From: an uncultured Prevotellaceae bacterium
GTDB taxonomy: Bacteria > Bacteroidota > Bacteroidia > Bacteroidales > Bacteroidaceae
DNA: 64,000 nucleotides
Direction: 5' to 3'
Assembly (NCBI GenBank): GCA_902784065.1
Contig: CACZTJ010000004.1
Location: 24,119 to 88,118, forward strand
The notes beneath the pieces were generated by a model. That model saw only the letters and a list, made by a program, of their open reading frames with translations, had not been told where the DNA came from and ran no database searches. Below, piece by piece: positions 58,458 through 64,000 of this stretch (the stretch's first letter is position 1; each line of letters starts with the position of its first letter). Position numbers and translations under genes: made by a program.

Positions 58458-60197
58458 TTATAGTTGTAACTTCAAAATTTGCTCTACGTATTTCACAAAC
58501 GCCTCATTACAGAGACGGATACCACCTGGCGTGGGATAATGGCCCGTGAAGTACCAGTCGCCTGGGTGATTGGGGCAGGCCTTGTGTAAGCCCTCGATGC
58601 TCTGATACACCAGTTCGATGGGCGCCTGCATGCCATCGGGACACAGCATCTCCACAATCTTGTGGTTGATCTCCTCCACCGTGAAGGCGGCATAGATGGC
58701 TCGCACATGGTTGGCCTTCGTGGGCGCCGTCTTACACTTACGGTAGGTCTCGGCTATCAGCTCATGCTGGCCGCGCTCCTTGATCAGCGCGATGGCGGCA
58801 CGGAAGGCACAGAGCTCCTCGAGGCGCGACATATCGATGCCGTAATAGTCGGGGTAGCGGATCTGGGGCGAACTCGACACCATAACGATCTTCTTGGGGT
58901 GCAGACGGTCGAGAATCTTAAAGATGCTCTCCCGCAGCGTGGTGCCTCGCACGATCGAGTCGTCGATGATCACGAGGTTATCCTTGTAAGGCTCCAGCGA
59001 GCCGTAGGTGATGTCATAGACGTGGGCAGCGAGGTCGTTGCGCTCTGTGCCCTCCGTGATGAAGGTGCGCAGTTTGATGTCCTTCCACACCACTTTCTCG
59101 ATGCGCACCTCGTGGTTCATGCGGCGCACGCCATCGGTCATGCCATAGAAGGCCACCTCGGCCGTGTTGGGGATATAAGAGAACACCGTGTGGGCCACAT
59201 CGCCTCCGATGGCCTCCATGATAGTCGGCAGGAGCTGCTCACCCAGTTGCTTGCGCTCGTTATAGATGTCGCGATCGGAGCCTCGGCTGAAGTAGATACG
59301 TTCGAACGAACAGGCCGACAGCTTCTGCGTGGCGAGGATCTGCTCCAGATGGCTCTCGCCGTTCTTGGTGACGATCAGCGACTGACCAGGCTGAAGCTCC
59401 TGGATATCCTCTGCCTGCAGATCGAAGGTGGTCTGGATCACTGGGCGCTCTGAGGCCAGCACCACCACCTCATCGTCCTGATAATAGAACGCAGGACGGA
59501 TGCCCCAGGGGTCGCGCACGGCAAACATCTCGCCAGAGCCTGTGAGTCCGCACATCACGTAGCCGCCATCGAAATGGGGCATCGTGGTCTTCAGCACGTT
59601 CGCCATCTGCACATGATCGTCGATATAACGGGTGATATCAGTGCCCTCCAGACCTTGCTGGCGAGCCTCAGCGTAAAGACGCTCCACCTCTCGATCCAGA
59701 CGGTGGCCCATCAGCTCGAGCGTGATATAGGAGTCGCCATAGATACGAGGCGACTGGCCCTGACCCGTGAGAAAACGGAACACCTCGTCGATGTTGGTCA
59801 TATTGAAGTTGCCACACAGACAGAGATTCTTGGCGCGCCAGTTGTTACGGCGCAGGAAGGGATGCACATATTGCAGGCCGCTCTTGCCTGTGGTGGAATA
59901 GCGCAGATGACCCATATAGAGCTGTCCGGCAAACGACTTATCGACATGTTTAAACACCTCAGTGATGGCATCCTTGCCCTCAGCACGTTCACGGAACATA
60001 TATTCCTCGCCAGCAGGGGCATCAAGGTTGACACAGGCCACACCTGCGCCCTCCTGACCACGGTTGTGCTGCTTCTCCATCATCAGATAGAGCTTGTTCA
60101 GCCCATAGCGCCAGGTGCCGTATTTCTGTTCGTAATACGATAGGGGCTTCAACAGGCGAATCATCGCCACACCACACTCATGCTTCAGCTGTTCCAT
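58458..60197 (-). CDS. Amidophosphoribosyltransferase (PurF-like), long form
   Basis: 579 residues, longer than the usual 450-510. N-terminal glutaminase with Cys8 after a short leader (KHECGVAM), HLRYSTTGKSG and QHNRGQEGAG; C-terminal PRTase with the PRPP motif VIIDDSIVRGTTL. The enzyme makes phosphoribosylamine, the first step of purine synthesis. The long C-terminal part (about 480-579, PDGMQAPIELVYQS...) is a Bacteroidota feature. Its start overlaps the pyrG end by 20 bp. Confidence 0.88.
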   Translation of the reverse strand: MEQLKHECGVAMIRLLKPLSYYEQKYGTWRYGLNKLYLMMEKQHNRGQEGAGVACVNLDAPAGEEYMFRERAEGKDAITEVFKHVDKSFAGQLYMGHLRYSTTGKSGLQYVHPFLRRNNWRAKNLCLCGNFNMTNIDEVFRFLTGQGQSPRIYGDSYITLELMGHRLDREVERLYAEARQQGLEGTDITRYIDDHVQMANVLKTTMPHFDGGYVMCGLTGSGEMFAVRDPWGIRPAFYYQDDEVVVLASERPVIQTTFDLQAEDIQELQPGQSLIVTKNGESHLEQILATQKLSACSFERIYFSRGSDRDIYNERKQLGEQLLPTIMEAIGGDVAHTVFSYIPNTAEVAFYGMTDGVRRMNHEVRIEKVVWKDIKLRTFITEGTERNDLAAHVYDITYGSLEPYKDNLVIIDDSIVRGTTLRESIFKILDRLHPKKIVMVSSSPQIRYPDYYGIDMSRLEELCAFRAAIALIKERGQHELIAETYRKCKTAPTKANHVRAIYAAFTVEEINHKIVEMLCPDGMQAPIELVYQSIEGLHKACPNHPGDWYFTGHYPTPGGIRLCNEAFVKYVEQILKLQL

Positions 60198-61791
60198 CGA
60201 TACATGCGCTTACGAACGACATAAACAACGGATGCGGATGCAGCACCGTTGACGAATATTCTGGGTGGAACTGGGTGCCGATATACCACTTCTTATCTGG
60301 GATCTCCACGATCTCCACCAGGTTGGCGGCAGGGTTGACGCCTACGCACTTCATTCCGTGCTGCTCATATTCCTCCTGATAGGCATTGTTGAACTCATAA
60401 CGGTGGCGATGGCGCTCCTTGATGAGACTTTCTTTTCCGTAGGCCTCATAGACACGACTACCCTTCACCAGCTCGCACTCATAGGCGCCCAGTCGCATCG
60501 TACCACCCTTCTCGGTGATGGTCTTCTGCTCTTCCATCATATCGATGACGTTATGGGGCGTCTGGGTGTCCATCTCACTGCTGTTGGCATCCTTGTAGCC
60601 CAGCACGTTACGGGCGAACTCGATGACCATCATCTGCATACCTAAGCAGATGCCGAAGGTGGGGATATCGTGGGTACGGGTGTACTCGGCCGCAAAGATC
60701 TTGCCCTCGATGCCTCGTGTGCCGAAGCCTGGGCAGATCACGACTCCTGCCATCCCACTGAGTTGGGAAGCCACGTTCTGAGGAGTGATATGCTCGCTGT
60801 TGATGAAATGAATCTTCATCTTCACATCGTTATAGATACCAGCGAGGTTCAGACTCTCACGGATGCTCTTGTAAGCATCCTGCAGGTCGTATTTCCCCAC
60901 AAGTGCCACCTGTACCTCTCGCGTGGCATTGCGCTGCTTGTCGAGGAAGTCGCGCCAGGGTTTCATGGCAGGCGTCTCCCCCACTGGGATGCCGATCTTA
61001 CGCATGATGGCTGCATCGAGGCCCTGCTGCTGCATGCTCACAGGCACCTGATAGATCGAGGGCATATCCTCGCTCTGCACCACGCACTCCAAATCGACAT
61101 TACAGAACGACGCCACCTTCATGCGCAGATGGTCATCAAGGTGGCGCTCCGTACGTAAGACGAGGATATCTGGCTGGATACCCATGCCCTGCAGTTCCTT
61201 GACGGAGTGCTGGGTGGGTTTGGTCTTCAACTCCTGAGCGGCTTTCAGATAAGGCACGTAGGTGAGATGCACACACACGGCATCACGACCCAGTTGCCAG
61301 CGCAACTGACGGATGGCCTCCATGAAAGGGGCACTCTCGATGTCACCGATGGTGCCACCCACCTCTGTAATCACGAAGTCGAGATTCTCATTAGATACAT
61401 CCTTACGCAACATACGGCGCTTGATCTCATCCGTGATATGGGGCACCACCTGGATGGTCTTCCCCAAGTAGTCGCCATGACGCTCACGATCGATCACCGT
61501 CTTGTAGATGCGTCCTGTGGTGATGGAGTTGTTACGGGTGGTATGAATGCCTGTGAAACGTTCATAGTGACCCAGATCAAGATCGGTCTCCATACCGTCA
61601 ACCGTCACATAGCACTCGCCATGCTCATAGGGGTTCAGCGTACCTGGGTCGATGTTGATATAGGGGTCGAATTTCTGAATGGTTACTTTGTAACCGCGTG
61701 CTTGTAGAAGTTTGCCGATACTGGCCGAAATGATTCCTTTACCAAGAGAGGATACCACACCACCAGTCACGAAGATGTATTTTGTGTCCAT
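60178..61791 (-). CDS. pyrG: CTP synthase
   Basis: 537 residues, full length. N-terminal synthetase domain (FVTGGVVSSLGKGI, DPYINIDPGTLNPYEHGE) and C-terminal class I glutaminase (GICLGMQMM with the nucleophile Cys, and a C-terminal His-Glu in QFHPEYSS). It aminates UTP to CTP. First gene of the operon. Confidence 0.97.
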   Translation of the reverse strand: MDTKYIFVTGGVVSSLGKGIISASIGKLLQARGYKVTIQKFDPYINIDPGTLNPYEHGECYVTVDGMETDLDLGHYERFTGIHTTRNNSITTGRIYKTVIDRERHGDYLGKTIQVVPHITDEIKRRMLRKDVSNENLDFVITEVGGTIGDIESAPFMEAIRQLRWQLGRDAVCVHLTYVPYLKAAQELKTKPTQHSVKELQGMGIQPDILVLRTERHLDDHLRMKVASFCNVDLECVVQSEDMPSIYQVPVSMQQQGLDAAIMRKIGIPVGETPAMKPWRDFLDKQRNATREVQVALVGKYDLQDAYKSIRESLNLAGIYNDVKMKIHFINSEHITPQNVASQLSGMAGVVICPGFGTRGIEGKIFAAEYTRTHDIPTFGICLGMQMMVIEFARNVLGYKDANSSEMDTQTPHNVIDMMEEQKTITEKGGTMRLGAYECELVKGSRVYEAYGKESLIKERHRHRYEFNNAYQEEYEQHGMKCVGVNPAANLVEIVEIPDKKWYIGTQFHPEYSSTVLHPHPLFMSFVSACIDGTAEA

Positions 61792-61808
61792 TTATCTTGT
61801 TTTGGCTG

Positions 61809-61816
61809 CAAAATTA
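61809..61816 (-). promoter_or_regulatory. -7 box of the pyrG operon
   Basis: TAATTTTG on the - strand, 17 bp before the pyrG ATG. Confidence 0.5.
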
Positions 61817-61977
61817 GTGCATTTTGACAGAAAAAGCGAAAATTTGCTTTCGTTATGATTGTTAAAATCTTAGCAAACTATCATTTTGTAAACCACAAAC
61901 AGATTAATACTTTCAAATTGTTAGCATTTTGACACGAAAAGTTGCTAATCTGTTACAAATCGTCATTTTGCTTTAAA

Positions 61978-62017
61978 AAAGAAGCCCCCTCTCCTGCCTG
62001 ACGGCGAGAGAGGGGGC
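61978..62017 (-). terminator. Terminator of the amt operon
   Basis: GCCCCCTCTC/GAGAGGGGGC arms (61984-62017) with TTCTTTTTTT downstream on the - strand. The T-rich gap 61817-61977 has no further feature. Confidence 0.85.
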
Positions 62018-62034
62018 GCTAACCTGGTGATAGA

Positions 62035-62748
62035 TTATGGATGCAGCGTAAAACCAAAGACCAGGTATGCTTTTTCTGTGCAAGGGTTAGCCACGATCTG
62101 ACCAAAGACAGGAATCGAGAACGAGTCTGTGATCTTGATGTCCTTGTCAGCCCTGAGCGACAGGTTGGTCACGGCAAAGCCCGTAGTACCATAGTAGGTG
62201 GAGTAATAAGGAACGACGCCTGCCGTAGCAGTCCAGTCAACAGTTACAAGTTTGAATGGGACATCTACCTGTGCATAACTGCTGTAGGCACGCTTGTCGT
62301 TCTTATTATAACCATCGTTGCCCGCAAAGTTCGTATACCACTGCAAGTTGAGTACACCGAAGTCGTAGCCGATGTTTGCCTCAAACACGTGGTTTGTAGA
62401 GTGGGCATTGTACTTGAAGTAGCGGTTATCCGGATCATCGCCACCAACACTGAACCAGTAGTCGGTAATGCCGATGTTGAATCCACCAGTGGTATAACCC
62501 AGCGTCAGGTCGAACTCCTTCACGTCGTCTTTGCTCACACCCACGTTACCCCATGCCGACAGCGACAGGCCCTTATAGCCAATGCCGAGTGTAGGCTGTA
62601 TGGATACGTTACCACAGTCCAGACCACGCCAGATATACTGGTTGACGAAGTCGGCCGCTATCGTTGTCTCTACTTTCGCTTTCTCATCCTGTGCATGGGT
62701 GGTCGCCACTGCGACCAGGCCCAATGCTAATAAAACAATCTTCTTCAT
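62035..62748 (-). CDS. Outer-membrane porin-like protein (TorF-like)
   Basis: 237 residues with a signal peptide ending THAQ. The mature protein starts with ADFVNQYIWRGLD, a hallmark of the Gcw_chp/TorF-like putative porins, followed by alternating amphipathic strands and ending VFGFTLHP. It is encoded 45 bp after amt on the same strand and probably helps ammonium or other nitrogen compounds pass the outer membrane (inference). Confidence 0.78.
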   Translation of the reverse strand: MKKIVLLALGLVAVATTHAQDEKAKVETTIAADFVNQYIWRGLDCGNVSIQPTLGIGYKGLSLSAWGNVGVSKDDVKEFDLTLGYTTGGFNIGITDYWFSVGGDDPDNRYFKYNAHSTNHVFEANIGYDFGVLNLQWYTNFAGNDGYNKNDKRAYSSYAQVDVPFKLVTVDWTATAGVVPYYSTYYGTTGFAVTNLSLRADKDIKITDSFSIPVFGQIVANPCTEKAYLVFGFTLHP

Positions 62749-62793
62749 GTTACCAAATAATTTTTACTTTCGATATTAACATTATAAAATCAG

Positions 62794-64000
62794 TTAGTTA
62801 TAGCAACTCTCTCCATGTTCATAGATATCCAGTCCTTCTTCCTCGATACGGGCATCCACACGCAGACCATGAGTCTTCTTAATAGCATAGAACAGGATGA
62901 ATCCGCAGACTGCAGCCCAGAGGTCGATCACGAGGACACCGAAGGCCTGTGCACCAAAGAAGCCCCAACCAAAGCCGTAGAACGCACCGTTTGTGGTTGA
63001 CAACAGACCTGTCATCAGCGTGCCAAGGATACCACATACACCGTGTACTGAAGAGGCACCAACGGGGTCGTCGATATGCAGCTTGTGATCGATAAACTCG
63101 ATAGAGTAAACCAGTACGAGACCACATACAAGACCAATCACCACAGCACCCATCGGAGATACTACATCACAACCAGCGGTGATACCAACAAGACCTGCCA
63201 GCACGCCGTTGAGCGTCAGTGAGAGTGAAGGCTTGCCATATTTCAGATAGGTGAGGAACATTGTTGCCACACCACCTGCAGCAGCGGCCAGGTTAGTGGT
63301 CAGGAACACATGAGAGATCGCGATACGGTTTACCTCACCACTTGCAGCCAGCTGAGAACCAGGGTTGAATCCGAACCAGCCGAGCCAGAGGATGAATACA
63401 CCCAGAGCAGCAATCGTCAGGTTGTGACCAGGAATAGCGCGACTCTTACCGTCCTTACCATACTTACCCAAACGGGGACCCAATGCCAAAGCACCGATCA
63501 GGGCCAGTACACCACCTACGCTATGCACGATGGCAGAACCTGCAAAATCGTGGAACACATCACCAAAAGTGGTCATCATAAAACCGTCGGCTGCATCACT
63601 GCAGAGCCAGCCACCACCCCAGGTCCAGTGACCCTCAATGGGATAGATAAACAATGAGATCACGGCACTATAGATGAGGTACATCGAGAACTTCGTGCGC
63701 TCAGCCATCGCACCACTGACGATGGTAGCAGAGGTGGCACAGAACACTGTCTCGAAAATCAGGAAGCCCTCTACAGGCAGATCGCCTTTGTAGAAGCTGA
63801 GGTCGCCCCAGTTGGGTGCACCAATGAAGCCAGCACCCTCGCTGCCAAACATAAATCCGAAACCTAAGAAGAAGAACAGCAGTGATCCAAACATGAAATC
63901 TACAAAGTTCTTCATCAGGATGTTGGCCGTGTTTTTACCTCGCGTAAAACCTGCTTCACACAGCGCAAAGCCCGGCTGCATCCAGAAAACCAACATGGCT
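62794..64000 (-). CDS. amt: Ammonium transporter, 5' end outside window
   Basis: At least 402 residues visible; the N terminus (signal or first helix) lies beyond the right edge. Amt/Mep/Rh features: MLVFWMQPGFALCEAGFTRGKN, FCATSATIVSGAMAERTKF, DFAGSAIVHSVGG, and GLWGTL-like HGVCGILGTLMTG with pore-lining residues. It conducts ammonium across the inner membrane. No PII gene is visible next to it; the downstream neighbour is a porin-like gene. Fits the nitrogen theme (glnN, asnB). Confidence 0.95.
   Translation of the reverse strand, partial: AMLVFWMQPGFALCEAGFTRGKNTANILMKNFVDFMFGSLLFFFLGFGFMFGSEGAGFIGAPNWGDLSFYKGDLPVEGFLIFETVFCATSATIVSGAMAERTKFSMYLIYSAVISLFIYPIEGHWTWGGGWLCSDAADGFMMTTFGDVFHDFAGSAIVHSVGGVLALIGALALGPRLGKYGKDGKSRAIPGHNLTIAALGVFILWLGWFGFNPGSQLAASGEVNRIAISHVFLTTNLAAAAGGVATMFLTYLKYGKPSLSLTLNGVLAGLVGITAGCDVVSPMGAVVIGLVCGLVLVYSIEFIDHKLHIDDPVGASSVHGVCGILGTLMTGLLSTTNGAFYGFGWGFFGAQAFGVLVIDLWAAVCGFILFYAIKKTHGLRVDARIEEEGLDIYEHGESCYN

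Noticed and set aside
60670-61158. Long + strand frames opposite pyrG and the purF-like gene
   Set aside because: They mirror highly conserved enzymes; no promoter or start region supports them.

Overview
The window is chromosomal DNA of a Bacteroidota species, most likely a Prevotella or Segatella relative (order Bacteroidales). The signs are promoters of the type TTTG-N19/20-TAnnTTTG in front of most transcription units, very weak ribosome binding sites, a type III glutamine synthetase, outer-membrane barrel proteins of the PorT kind, and the Bacteroidales locus made of an HU-like protein, a smalltalk peptide and a DUF3987 primase-like protein. No rRNA, tRNA, CRISPR array, transposase or integrase was recognised.

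Region 1 (1-28.1 kb) is mostly core genome. It starts with the end of a HAD-type lipoprotein. Then come four consecutive Cache-domain sensor genes: two bare sensors, a pseudo-kinase whose phospho-acceptor His is Asn, and one intact histidine kinase. Next are FocA-like and C1-peptidase genes, two tandem PorT-like barrels, an M48 lipoprotein, SlyD and AroC. These are followed by PyrD/PyrK, a small XRE regulator beside a structured non-coding stretch, HolA, a zinc-ribbon/Nif3 pair, a FetA/FetB exporter whose permease is fused in frame to a nuclease, the agmatine-to-putrescine pair (agmatine deiminase and N-carbamoylputrescine amidase), GlnN and a histidine phosphatase.

Region 2 (28.1-46.7 kb) is an AT-richer accessory island, all on the + strand. 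It looks like a row of small defence or repair cassettes: a WYL regulator with a truncated exonuclease, an AAA+ ATPase, a PD-(D/E)XK nuclease, a secreted protein, a Trp-repeat protein, a GmrSD-like DUF262 nuclease with a phospholipase-D nuclease, a MoxR-VWA-metallopeptidase trio, a HAD protein, an NDT-like and UDG-like pair, a polymerase-dead DnaE fragment, and a RhuM-Fic protein. Its most striking feature is a family of inverted repeats centred exactly 19 bp upstream of the -7 box in eight separate promoters. This implies co-regulation, perhaps by the WYL protein that heads the island and carries the same element. A PLD gene remnant and a duplicated promoter segment show that cassettes have been gained and lost here.

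Region 3 (46.7-56.1 kb) is the HU/smalltalk/DUF3987 locus, with an M15 peptidase, several small genes and an AraC-type regulator. It holds four copies of a roughly 65-75 bp palindromic element (three of them inside reading frames), clustered TTGACGA repeats, GTTATG triplet repeats, a 30-bp perfect palindrome in a very AT-rich tract, 50-bp direct repeats and three likely small RNA genes.

Region 4 (56.1-64 kb) returns to core metabolism on the - strand: AsnB, a PurF-like amidophosphoribosyltransferase and PyrG (all glutamine amidotransferases), then an ammonium transporter with a porin-like protein. With GlnN this makes nitrogen assimilation a clear theme.
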